DNA from: Planctomycetaceae bacterium
Lineage (GTDB): Bacteria; Planctomycetota; Planctomycetia; Planctomycetales; Planctomycetaceae
Direction: 5' to 3'
NCBI GenBank assembly: GCA_021732995.1
Contig: JAKFWA010000017.1
Location: 1 to 64,000, forward strand
Length of the DNA: 64,000 bases
Shown here piece after piece: positions 1 through 8,528 of the stretch; positions within the stretch are counted from its first letter, which is position 1, and each line of letters starts with the position of its first letter. The notes under the pieces were generated by a model that saw only the letters and a program-made list of their open reading frames with translations, was not told the origin of the DNA and ran no database searches. The position numbers and the translations under genes are program-made.

Positions 1-618
1 GCAGGCGGCCTCGTGAATGCCCCTCACCCCCGACCCCTCTCCCCGGCAATACCGGGGCGAGGGGAGATCAACACGCGCGATTCGTGCCGCGAGACCGAAG
101 ACATATCCAAAGGCTTGAGCCGTCGGCTGCACGTAGTCCTGCAGAGGAATGACTGCGTGCCGACACGTTTGCTCCAGCTGCGCGTGCTGGTTGAGGAACT
201 CGCCAATCCGCGTTTCGAACTGATCATCCAGCGTCTGGAAGTAAGTTCGAGCGGCACGGAACTGAGGGCTCAACTTCCAGCGCACGATACGAGCCAGCCA
301 AGAACCGTCATCAGTGACGTCGTCTTCGACCTTGATCGAGGCCAGCAGCAGCCCGAACGCAACGGCGAAGTCGGCCACTGCGACTTCACTTTTGGAAGGA
401 GCGTCAGTTCGGCGACGCAGGCGACAGCAAGCGGGGGCTTGAGCGTCCGGCGGCGCGAACCAGCCGGCATCCATCGCCAAGGCGTAGAGGAAGACGGCTT
501 CGTAGCTCAGCAGCGGCAGCGAACTCAGCCCTGCCACCTGACGCTGGTGCTGGCAGCAGCGAGCATAGAGCTGGCGATACGTGCGATCGTGTTGAGCAGG
601 TCTCAAGAAACCGAACAC
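1..618 (-). CDS. DUF5685-like protein, 3' end outside window
   Basis: Reading frame starting at a GTG (MFGFLRPAQHDRTYRQLY...) and open through the window edge, 206 codons visible. A GAGGAG ribosome site lies about 7 bases before this GTG; another GTG two codons earlier would be too close to it. The N-terminus, the Cys pair in ARCCQHQRQ and the LSSLPLLSYEAVFLYAL segment resemble the DUF5685 family, whose function is unknown. The last visible codons (about residues 185-200) are encoded by a GC-rich palindromic repeat that also occurs twice near 11.8 kb, so the C-terminus carries a repeat-derived peptide. Family assignment is from memory of the N-terminal pattern. The true C-terminus is not visible. 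Confidence 0.6.
   Translation of the reverse strand, partial: MFGFLRPAQHDRTYRQLYARCCQHQRQVAGLSSLPLLSYEAVFLYALAMDAGWFAPPDAQAPACCRLRRRTDAPSKSEVAVADFAVAFGLLLASIKVEDDVTDDGSWLARIVRWKLSPQFRAARTYFQTLDDQFETRIGEFLNQHAQLEQTCRHAVIPLQDYVQPTAQAFGYVFGLAARIARVDLPSPRYCRGEGSGVRGIHEAAC
20..66. repeat. GC-rich palindromic repeat, family B copy 1, inside a CDS
   Basis: About 47 bases with CCCCTCACCCC at one end and CGAGGGGAG at the other, around a CCCCGG-CAATA-CCGGGG core. Two closely similar copies lie at 11739-11784 and 11871-11916 between genes. Here the copy lies inside the minus-strand DUF5685-like frame and is read through without a stop. Confidence 0.85.
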
Positions 619-640
619 GATCACAACTCCTCAAGGAGTA

Positions 641-964
641 TTACCAGCCCAGGGACATATTTGTCTCAACCGCTCGTTGTGCCTCGTGCAGGTCGGAACC
701 GGTCTCGCGCATATAAAGGCGGATGGCATGCACCTTGTCGCCCTTCGCCTTACTCAGGCATTCTCGAGCGGTATCACACGGCGTTGCGGCTGATTGAATG
801 CCCAGATGAGCTTTCGAAATGACCCACACGTCGCGCGGGCGTTTCGTCAGCCGCAGGATCTGTTCTTCCGGATAATGAGTTCTGGCAATCTCTTCCGCGC
901 CTTCACGATCGTCGGCCCAGGCGATCATGATGTGCGCATGAGTTTCAATCTCGAACAATGCCAT
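641..964 (-). CDS. small protein with ribosomal L7/L12 C-terminal-like segment
   Basis: 107 residues starting MALFEIETHAHIMIAWAD. The frame continues upstream, but this ATG is the first that begins a protein-like sequence. The N-terminal half looks like a small alpha/beta fold. The C-terminal part (about residues 67-100, LSKAKGDKVHAIRLYMRE then TGSDLHEAQRAVE) matches the pattern of the L7/L12 C-terminal domain (KI-AIK-YRE-TG-GLKEAK--VE). In other proteins this segment can occur as a stand-alone domain. It lies between the DUF5685-like gene and the FmdB gene on the same strand. Specific function unknown. Confidence 0.65.
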   Translation of the reverse strand: MALFEIETHAHIMIAWADDREGAEEIARTHYPEEQILRLTKRPRDVWVISKAHLGIQSAATPCDTARECLSKAKGDKVHAIRLYMRETGSDLHEAQRAVETNMSLGW

Positions 965-1025
965 AATGAACCGGCCTTTAGGTCTGCTTGAAGCGGCTCG
1001 CTCACTCCAACGCACGGGACGTCAT

Positions 1026-1355
1026 TCAGCTCTTTGGTTTTTTAGATTTTGAACTGCTCGCGGAAGTTTCACTTTTCGTGCTGGAGGTATCCGATTTCGA
1101 CTCGCTGGAGGAAGACGAACTCGATGCAGACTCGGCGCCCTTCGCGGCTTCGGCCCCCTTCTTGTAGGAGTCGCTGCGATAGTCAGTCAGATAAAATCCC
1201 GAGCCTTTGAAGATCAGTCCGGCCCCTGCGCCGATCATGCGTTTGGCCTTCTTCTTGCCGCACTCGGGGCACTTTTCGATGGGCTTGGCGGTCATCGAAT
1301 GGAACTCTTCCCACTGGTGCTTGCAGGCATCACAACGGTAGTCGTAGGTCGGCAT
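1026..1355 (-). CDS. FmdB-family zinc ribbon protein
   Basis: 109 residues starting MPTYDYRCDACKHQWEEF. The two CxxC knuckles (CDAC and CPEC) form the zinc ribbon of the FmdB/CxxC_CXXC_SSSS regulatory family, and the following GAGAGLIFKGSGFYLTDYR segment is diagnostic of it. The last 35 residues are a Ser/Lys-rich tail, common in this family and probably disordered. An in-frame ATG four codons upstream is less likely, since family members begin MPTYxYxC. Biochemical role is not established; family members are often annotated as putative regulators. Confidence 0.9.
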   Translation of the reverse strand: MPTYDYRCDACKHQWEEFHSMTAKPIEKCPECGKKKAKRMIGAGAGLIFKGSGFYLTDYRSDSYKKGAEAAKGAESASSSSSSSESKSDTSSTKSETSASSSKSKKPKS

Positions 1356-1490
1356 CACGAATCTCAAGAGGTGTGGTAAGCCCGAGCACGCGGAAGCTCA
1401 CCTCTGGCGGGGAAGTGAAATCCGCCCGACTTCGCAGCACGAAGCCGGGCGATCAACGGATTATTGAGACGATTTGATCGTCCTCTGCAT

Positions 1491-1557
1491 GTAGGACGGA
1501 CAATTCTGTCCGTCAAACGCCAAGTCGCAGCAAGACGGACAGGATTGTCCGTCCTAC
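1491..1557. repeat. palindromic intergenic repeat, GGACAAT family copy 1
   Basis: Two 24-base arms (1491-1514 and 1534-1557) that are reverse complements with one mismatch. Each contains GTAGGACGGACAAT. A shorter palindrome, GGACA-ATTC-TGTCC, lies inside each arm. It sits just downstream of the ahcY stop on the minus strand. Similar elements are at 4802-4869 and 19151-19190. Confidence 0.85.
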
Positions 1558-1569
1558 TTACGAAAGAAC

Positions 1570-2922
<1,353 letters not shown>

Positions 2923-2974
2923 TCTTTCTCCTCAATCAAGTGCAGTCGGGATCCAGCCCAACCGAGGTCGCGGC

Positions 2975-3003
2975 GTTACACAACGCCATATTTTCTCTGT
3001 CAA
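2975..3003 (-). promoter_or_regulatory. putative sigma70 promoter of ahcY
   Basis: On the minus strand TTGACA (2998-3003) is followed after 17 bases by TGTAAC (2975-2980), about 55 bases from the ahcY start. The -35 is consensus and the -10 matches at 4 of 6 positions. I looked for SAM or SAH riboswitch signatures in this leader and saw none. Confidence 0.55.
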
Positions 3004-3135
3004 CCACGCAAATTGAGCAATGCGGCGAACGATAAAGCACCCCAGTACCCCCAGCAAACCACACCGTCCACCCTTTTTCAGGTTCAAGTGCGAGTTTATC
3101 CGTCATCGGAACCTCGACTTAACGCGGCGCTGAAC

Positions 3136-3324
3136 CGCCACCGTCTTGATTCTGAGCGTATGCTCATGCTTTACTGTGGTCGACTCAGTGCGGTGGCGAT
3201 TCCAGGCTGACGAACGTCGTCGTTAGATGGCTGCTTCGTCTCTCTGGGGTACCCCCAGGGCAATGTCTTCACTGCGCATTTCGTCGCGTGAGAGCCTGTA
3301 CGCTGCGCGTACGAAATCTCACGC
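3136..3324 (+). ncRNA. putative structured RNA (possible retron msr-msd) upstream of the RT
   Basis: Three hairpins precede the RT start. (1) 3136-3143 CGCCACCG pairs with 3191-3198 CGGTGGCG, with an inner CTGAG/CTCAG helix at 3152-3156/3184-3188. (2) CTGGGG-TAC-CCCCAG at 3244-3258. (3) GCGTGAGA (3286-3293) with TCTCACGC (3317-3324), enclosing GTACGC-TGC-GCGTAC (3298-3312). A competing helix ATTTCGT/ACGAAAT (3278-3284/3311-3317) overlaps the third. A possible outer pairing is CCAGCAAACC (3051-3060) with GGTTTCGCTGG (3331-3341), one bulge, plus CCCAGT/ACTGGG (3042-3046 region and 3353-3358). Retrons keep their msr-msd RNA just upstream of the RT gene. Boundaries are guesses by eye and no branching G is identified. 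Confidence 0.4.
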
Positions 3325-3361
3325 ACTTCCGGTTTCGCTGGATCGCCGCTGCACTGGGATC

Positions 3362-4717
3362 ATGAGCCGACCTAACCTCGAAGCAACATTTCTGGCGTCC
3401 GCACTGCTGGCCGGGCCCTTCGATACAGCGAGCATGCTCACGCGCACGAAACCGCTCATTGAAGGACGGCGAGCGTGGCTTAGCCGGCTGGTTGCGCAAC
3501 TCGTCCACCGCTTCGGGAACAATCGACCGACCCAACGCAATCTGATCAAGTATCTCGAACAGAACAGCAGCTTTCAAAAAGCTCGTGAGAACGAAGGCTT
3601 TGGAATTAAGCCCTATCTGGCCGCGACGAGTTTCGCGCCGGGCAGGTCATCCTTTGCAGACCTGCAAATCCCACATTGGGACACAGTCGCGGACATTGCT
3701 GCCTGGCTGAAACTTGAACCATCGATGCTCGAATGGTTTGCAGACCGCAAGTGCCTGGAACGTCGCGTTCAGGACGGGCCGTTGCGACATTACCGCTATC
3801 AATGGGTCATCAAACGTGGCGGCAACTGTCGCTTGATTGAATCGCCGAAGCCCACGCTTAAAGAGATTCAGCGTCGCTTGCTGCGTGAGCTGTTGAATGA
3901 GATTCCGGTGCACTCGGCGGCTCACGGATTCCGCGCCGGCCGATCCGTCCAAAGTTTCGTCCAGCCGCATATCGGTCAGACATTCGTGCTTAAGATGGAC
4001 CTCAAAGACTTCTTCCCATCCATTCGCCCGATGCGTCTGACTGGCCTGCTGATGTCGCTTGGTTACCCGGAGAACGTCGCCCGGATCATTACTGGGCTTT
4101 GTTCGAACTGCGTGCCTGCCGACGCCTGGAATAACTACCCGCGGCGCGAAGCCTGGGAGGAGATGCGCCGTTCCGAGCAATTGCTGAGGCAACCCCATTT
4201 CCCACAAGGTGCGCCGACGTCTCCCGCGATTGCCAATATCTGTGCCTATCGCCTCGACTGCCGTCTGACGGGTCTTGCGCAAGCGGCGGGAGCAAACTAC
4301 ACCCGCTACGCCGACGACCTCGTGTTCTCAGGCGGACCGGATTTCAAACGTCAGGCCGACCGCTTTCACATCAGGGTTGCCGCCATCGCGTGTAGCGAAG
4401 GCTTCACGGTGAACCACCACAAGACGCGGATGATGTCGCAGAGTCTACGGCAGCAGGCAGCCGGAGTTGTCCTGAACGCGAAACCCAACGCGCCGCGACG
4501 TGACTACGAGCAGTTGAAGGCCATTCTGCATCGTTCGATTTTCGAAGGTCCCGCCAGTCAGAACCGGGATCGACATCCCGACTTTCGCCGACATCTGGAA
4601 GGCCGCATGAACTACATCGGCGGATGGAATCCGCTTCGTCGAGACAAGCTGCAGAAGCTCTTCGATCAGATCAATTGGGAGGACGATTCTGCAGTTGAGG
4701 TGCCAGCCATAGTCTGA
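3362..4717 (+). CDS. retron-like reverse transcriptase
   Basis: 451 residues from ATG 3362 (MSRPNLEATFLASALLAGP). The frame extends upstream, but that part overlaps the hairpins and is not protein-like. RT motifs in order: basic segment KRGGNCRLIESPKPTLKEIQ, HGFRAGRS (188-195), first catalytic Asp in KMDLKDFFPSI (211-221), QGAPTSP (282-288), and YTRYADDLVFSG with the YADD core at 316-319. YTRYADDL-FSG is typical of retron RTs rather than group II introns. The retron NAxxH and VTG signatures appear altered (FVQPH after HGFRAGRS; AGVVLN at 367-372). An extra N-terminal region of about 150 residues precedes the RT domain. No maturase or endonuclease domain is present. The role could be antiphage, as for characterised retrons, but this is inference. 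Confidence 0.85.
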   Translation: MSRPNLEATFLASALLAGPFDTASMLTRTKPLIEGRRAWLSRLVAQLVHRFGNNRPTQRNLIKYLEQNSSFQKARENEGFGIKPYLAATSFAPGRSSFADLQIPHWDTVADIAAWLKLEPSMLEWFADRKCLERRVQDGPLRHYRYQWVIKRGGNCRLIESPKPTLKEIQRRLLRELLNEIPVHSAAHGFRAGRSVQSFVQPHIGQTFVLKMDLKDFFPSIRPMRLTGLLMSLGYPENVARIITGLCSNCVPADAWNNYPRREAWEEMRRSEQLLRQPHFPQGAPTSPAIANICAYRLDCRLTGLAQAAGANYTRYADDLVFSGGPDFKRQADRFHIRVAAIACSEGFTVNHHKTRMMSQSLRQQAAGVVLNAKPNAPRRDYEQLKAILHRSIFEGPASQNRDRHPDFRRHLEGRMNYIGGWNPLRRDKLQKLFDQINWEDDSAVEVPAIV

Positions 4718-4801
4718 ATTCCGTTCCGAGCGTATTACCAGAAGTCGCAATGCGCAGTCGAGCTACCACGAAATACATAGCACGCCGGGCTCGCCAGGAC
4801 T

Positions 4802-4869
4802 GTAGGACGGCCAATCCTGTCCGCCTGTGATTGGACTCTCGATTCGACGGACAAGATTGTCCGTCCTAC
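4802..4869. repeat. palindromic intergenic repeat, GGACAAT family copy 2
   Basis: Arms 4802-4825 and 4846-4869 are imperfect reverse complements containing GTAGGACGG and CCGTCCTAC. It lies between the converging RT and STAND ATPase genes, where it could act as a bidirectional terminator. Confidence 0.8.
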
Positions 4870-4895
4870 TTCCCGAACGAGTCCGCCTGTGAACG

Positions 4896-6902
4896 CTACT
4901 CCTTGATCTGACCCAGCAGTTCTTTGATCTCTGCGATGAGTCGCTCGTCTTTGGCCTGAGTCGCAAATGACAACGCTTCGTTCAAGAGAACGGCGGCTTT
5001 GGCTGAGTCACCCAGCAGCGACTGACTGCGGCCGAGGTAGAACAGGCACGAAGCAATCGCCAGCGGTTGCTGAGTCTCCCGTGCGGCGGTGAGAGCTTTC
5101 TCCAGCAGCGGCACGGCGTCGTGCGCATTGCCTTTTTCCAGAAACTTCAAGGCCGGAGCGAGGTGCTCCTGCACGGCTCCGGCAGCGGCTTGAGCACCCA
5201 TGCGCTGTTCCGCCAATGATGCTGCCAAATCACGGACGTCATTGCGGCCAATCGAGGCCGCTAACTGATCGGCCTGCTTCAAGGCGGCGTCACAACCGCT
5301 GACGTCGCCGTTCTGAAACGACGTCACGCTATGAGCCAGCCACAGCAACGCCGTTTCGACGGGATCTGGATTCTGCAGCGCGAGCTGTGCCCAACGCCGA
5401 GACCGGTCCGCGTCGGAGAGCTGCAGCCATTCGCTCAGCACCTGCTCGAAACGCGCCACAACATTCGCCGGGTTCTGAGTCACACCGCCAGCCAGCTTGT
5501 CGGGGCCGAACGACTGCTTGGCGGATTCGCTGGCAGGAGTAAGGGGCCGGACTCCCGTGATCCGCTCGATGTGTTCGTTCCAGGTCTGAATCAGGCGACG
5601 CGAACCACGCTGCTGCCAGTAGGTGCTGAACGCCTCAGCCAGCGCCACCAGAATTCGATCGACCGGACTAGCCTTGGTCCGCTGCGACCAGAAGCCTTCC
5701 ATCAGCAACCGCGTCGGTGTCGCGATGCGATCAAGACGGTCGAACTGGTCCTTCACCGCTCGAACCGCTTCGGCGTAGTGCATCAGCAGTCGCAGCGTCA
5801 CCAGTCCGCGTTGCTGACCGGGAACAATCAGGCGACTCGCTTCATTCAGCAGCAATTGCGGACAGAGATAAAGGTCACGCACCTTGTCGTGCATCAGTAG
5901 CCCGGACTTCAGCAGTTGCTGCGGTCCGCGCACCACCCAACTGAGGTCCTGTCCTGCTGCTGACGGCGAGCCTGTACCTGCGGGTTGGTCGGCTTCGATC
6001 GCCGCTACGCAGGCTGCCTTCAAGGCTTCAGGAGTCATTGTGCCGGTGGCAAAGAAGCTCAGCAGCGGGACGACTCGCTGAGCTTCAGGTTCCAGCCCCT
6101 GCACCAGCAGGCTGGTTACTTCACGCGGTTGCTCCTGCGGCTCGTCGGGCATGACGGCCAGCAACATCGTCAGTCGCCGGGCTCCACGTGCCGCCAGTCC
6201 GACCGCCCAAATCAGCAGCTGAGGATGTCCATGCAAGCGGCTGATCAGACGCGGCGTGGTCTGCTCATCCAGAGCGGTGCCGCCCGACGCACCATCGCCG
6301 AAAGTGCCCTGCGCGAATTCTGCGATCAACTGCCGGGCAGCGGCTTCATCCAAGCCATGATCGAGTGACTGCACTACGACCTGCGATGAATCTTCAACCA
6401 CGCGCAGCGACTTGGCAGAGGTCATCACGACGTGCGAACGAGTGCGCGGCAACATGCCGATGAAGCGGACGAGTGCGACTTGTTCGTAGTCGCTGAGTTC
6501 ATCCAGATGATCGAGTACAATCAGCGTCGGCGATACCGTGAGCTGCCGCGCTAACTCGATCAACGGATCCTGATCAGCCGCCGCCGGGAACAGACAATTC
6601 AACACCGCTCGCAGCAGCTCTTCGGTGGTACGCTGGGCGGTTTCACGCAGATCAACCCATGCGGCATGCTCATAATGTGAGCACGCTTCCCAAGCTGCGA
6701 CCGCGACCAGATGCGACTTGCCACTGCCAGCAATTCCCGAAACAACGACTCCCACCCGGCTCGTATCAGCCAGCGATTGGAGCAGCCTCTCGCGCTCCGC
6801 CTGACGCCCGTAAAACAGGGCAGGCTGAGGCAGCCATCGACGCTGAGGAAGCTGCGATTCATTCCGCTCTGACGCGCCCGACTCTAACCTCACATCCGCC
6901 AT
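4896..6902 (-). CDS. STAND/NB-ARC-like ATPase with C-terminal TPR repeats
   Basis: 668 residues starting MADVRLESG, chosen because AGGAG lies 6 bases upstream; a longer frame starts 20 codons earlier. Order of parts: ALFYGRQAERERLLQSL lead-in (28-45), P-loop GIAGSGKS (56-63), Walker B LIVLDHLDEL (127-136), a sensor-like VVMTSAK (about 160), a GHPQLL motif (about 235) typical of NB-ARC/STAND modules, a helical middle, and TPR-like helices near residues 580-665 (AVPLLEKALTAARE, CLFYLGRSQSLLGDSAKAAVLLNEAL). STAND ATPases are signal-transduction switches; some are antiphage sensors, others regulators. No effector domain (nuclease, TIR, protease, TM) is recognisable. It converges on the RT gene with 178 bases between the stops. 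Confidence 0.75.
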   Translation of the reverse strand: MADVRLESGASERNESQLPQRRWLPQPALFYGRQAERERLLQSLADTSRVGVVVSGIAGSGKSHLVAVAAWEACSHYEHAAWVDLRETAQRTTEELLRAVLNCLFPAAADQDPLIELARQLTVSPTLIVLDHLDELSDYEQVALVRFIGMLPRTRSHVVMTSAKSLRVVEDSSQVVVQSLDHGLDEAAARQLIAEFAQGTFGDGASGGTALDEQTTPRLISRLHGHPQLLIWAVGLAARGARRLTMLLAVMPDEPQEQPREVTSLLVQGLEPEAQRVVPLLSFFATGTMTPEALKAACVAAIEADQPAGTGSPSAAGQDLSWVVRGPQQLLKSGLLMHDKVRDLYLCPQLLLNEASRLIVPGQQRGLVTLRLLMHYAEAVRAVKDQFDRLDRIATPTRLLMEGFWSQRTKASPVDRILVALAEAFSTYWQQRGSRRLIQTWNEHIERITGVRPLTPASESAKQSFGPDKLAGGVTQNPANVVARFEQVLSEWLQLSDADRSRRWAQLALQNPDPVETALLWLAHSVTSFQNGDVSGCDAALKQADQLAASIGRNDVRDLAASLAEQRMGAQAAAGAVQEHLAPALKFLEKGNAHDAVPLLEKALTAARETQQPLAIASCLFYLGRSQSLLGDSAKAAVLLNEALSFATQAKDERLIAEIKELLGQIKE

Positions 6903-7037
6903 CTCATACTCCTGTGCCTGTCGCTCAGAAGATGGCGTTAGCGAGCAGAAGGGACAACTCAACCGCAGCCGGCTTGAGAGGAATGCGAGTCATGGAATGA
7001 CTCGCCTACGTACCTCCAATGCAGGCTCCACAAACGA

Positions 7038-7066
7038 AAACGCCCGATGCAAAGCACCGGGCGTTT
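7038..7066 (-). terminator. rho-independent terminator
   Basis: Nine-base stem AAACGCCCG (7038-7046) and CGGGCGTTT (7058-7066) with an 11-base loop. On the minus strand it is followed by a T-rich stretch. It lies 45 bases after the stop of the CAPA-repeat gene. Confidence 0.8.
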
Positions 7067-7110
7067 CGAGTGTTTTCAGCTCAGGCACTGGCTGAAATCA
7101 TCTTTAAAAC

Positions 7111-7608
7111 TTACTGAGCAGCCGGAGCTGGAGCAGCAGCGGCAGCGGCCTTAGGAGCCGGAGCCTTGTCCTCGTACGGAGGAGCTGGCGGTGCCGCGTC
7201 CTTGGCTGGGGCTGGAGCACCAGCTGGGGCCATGGCAGGAGCACCACCGGCTGCGCCGCAGCATGTGGTGGGGGCTGCGTTGCAGCAGTTGTTGGAGCGG
7301 TTCAGCCAGCCGAACAGGTTCAGCTTCTTCTTAGGAGCGCAGCAGGTTTGAACTGGTGCACAAGCTGGAGCGCAGGTTGGGGCCGGAGCTGGAGCACAAG
7401 CGGGTGCTGGTGCGCAAGCTGGAGCCGGGGCCGGAGCACAGGCTGCTGGGGCACAAGCCGGAGCGGCTGGGGCGCACGCAGGAGCGGCTGCACATGCTGG
7501 AGCGCAGGTGCTGACTTCGCAGCAGCCCTTCTTGCTCTTTGCTTCCGCTTGGCCAACCAGGCCAAGCACGACGGTTGCCGCAAGGGCGAAACCAAAAACG
7601 CGACGCAT
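7111..7608 (-). CDS. secreted Cys/Ala/Pro-rich low-complexity protein
   Basis: 165 residues. A signal peptide (MRRVFGFALAATVVLGLVGQAEA) is followed by about 60 residues built of ACAPAPA-type units, a short KKKLNLFGWLNRSNNCCN segment, and an Ala/Pro tail. At least 20 Cys residues lie in the mature chain, suggesting disulfide or metal-linked structure outside the cytoplasm. GGAGG lies 8 bases before the ATG and a terminator follows. Such CAPAPA proteins recur in planctomycetes, but no function is known to me. Several overlapping frames on both strands are by-products of the GC-rich repeats. Confidence 0.8.
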   Translation of the reverse strand: MRRVFGFALAATVVLGLVGQAEAKSKKGCCEVSTCAPACAAAPACAPAAPACAPAACAPAPAPACAPAPACAPAPAPTCAPACAPVQTCCAPKKKLNLFGWLNRSNNCCNAAPTTCCGAAGGAPAMAPAGAPAPAKDAAPPAPPYEDKAPAPKAAAAAAPAPAAQ

Positions 7609-7810
7609 GATTCAATCCTCCACAAGGAAACTTGTCCGGTCCTCGCAGTCCGCGACATGGTGTCCATCACGGTGTGCAAACTTGCGGACTGCTCGGCCCG
7701 AGAACGACCAACCGAATTCATCTCGGTTAACTGCATTGCCTAATTTGAATGCAAGATCTGGATGACCTGTAGTGGTTAGGGTAGCGGCGCGGACTTTTCC
7801 GTCAATCAAC

Positions 7811-8299
7811 CTATTCGGGCACGGCGATGTTTGCGGGTACCAACGGGACCTTAGGCCCTCGCACCTTCACGAAGCTGGAAATCCCTACAATGATGAATGC
7901 CAGCACGACGATGACAGCCAGCCACATCGGGCGTTTTTTTCGTAAACCCTCAAATGCTGAGGACTTACCAACCAGAGCGCTCGCCAGAAAGAAGACTGCG
8001 AAAGCCAGCAGAATCTTGGTTCCGACCAACGCGTGCCACAGGCTGTCACCCTTATGAGCCGGCATCAGCCGCATGTAGTTATAGAATCCGCTCAATAAAA
8101 AAAGTCCGATGCCTGCATGAATGAACCGTTTCCAGCGCGGCAGCAGGAACGAACGCAACTGGTCGTGCGTTTCCGGAGTCAGTTGGTCGGCGGCAGGTTT
8201 CAGCACGAAGCGCATGAAGACGGTGCCACCCACCAGAGTGATGGCCGTCGCCACATGCACGAACCGCGAAAGGGCATCAATCAGCAGTTGTGAATCCAT
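7811..8299 (-). CDS. small integral membrane protein, CopD-like
   Basis: 162 residues with four predicted membrane helices (about 9-30, 62-80, 92-110, 125-145). The first helix contains SRFVHVATAITLVGGTVFMRF, which is close to the first helix of CopD/DUF2269-type heme or copper membrane proteins (His followed by Gly-Gly). Other conserved features cannot be judged by eye. It lies alone between the CAPA-repeat gene and the BKACE gene. A role in metal or heme handling is possible but unsupported. Confidence 0.65.
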   Translation of the reverse strand: MDSQLLIDALSRFVHVATAITLVGGTVFMRFVLKPAADQLTPETHDQLRSFLLPRWKRFIHAGIGLFLLSGFYNYMRLMPAHKGDSLWHALVGTKILLAFAVFFLASALVGKSSAFEGLRKKRPMWLAVIVVLAFIIVGISSFVKVRGPKVPLVPANIAVPE

Positions 8300-8528
8300 T
8301 GGGATCGAGTCCAGGAATAGAGGTCAGAAGCCAAGGGCAGCGATCGCTGCCGCAAGCGGCGCAGTTTAGGCGCTGCGACGTTCTCAGCGAGAGTGCCGCA
8401 GCCGCCTTCCGGTTGTTGAGAATGCCGAAGTCGTGGTGGATGCGTCTCGCATCCGTCCTGGGAACTTTTCCCGCGCCGCGCAGGGACGGCTTAGGCGAAT
8501 CGAAAAAGCATGTCGGCCGGACGGCGCG

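Noticed and set aside
2923-3003. SAM or SAH riboswitch upstream of ahcY
   Set aside because: No matching conserved core or helix pattern found by eye; an ordinary promoter and short leader explain the region.
3227-3361. N-terminal extension of the RT frame
   Set aside because: Low protein-like character and overlaps two hairpins; the conserved-looking sequence starts at ATG 3362.
7320-7743. ORFs in other frames across the CAPA-repeat gene
   Set aside because: By-products of the GC-rich repetitive codons; only the minus frame 7111-7608 has a signal peptide, ribosome site and terminator.
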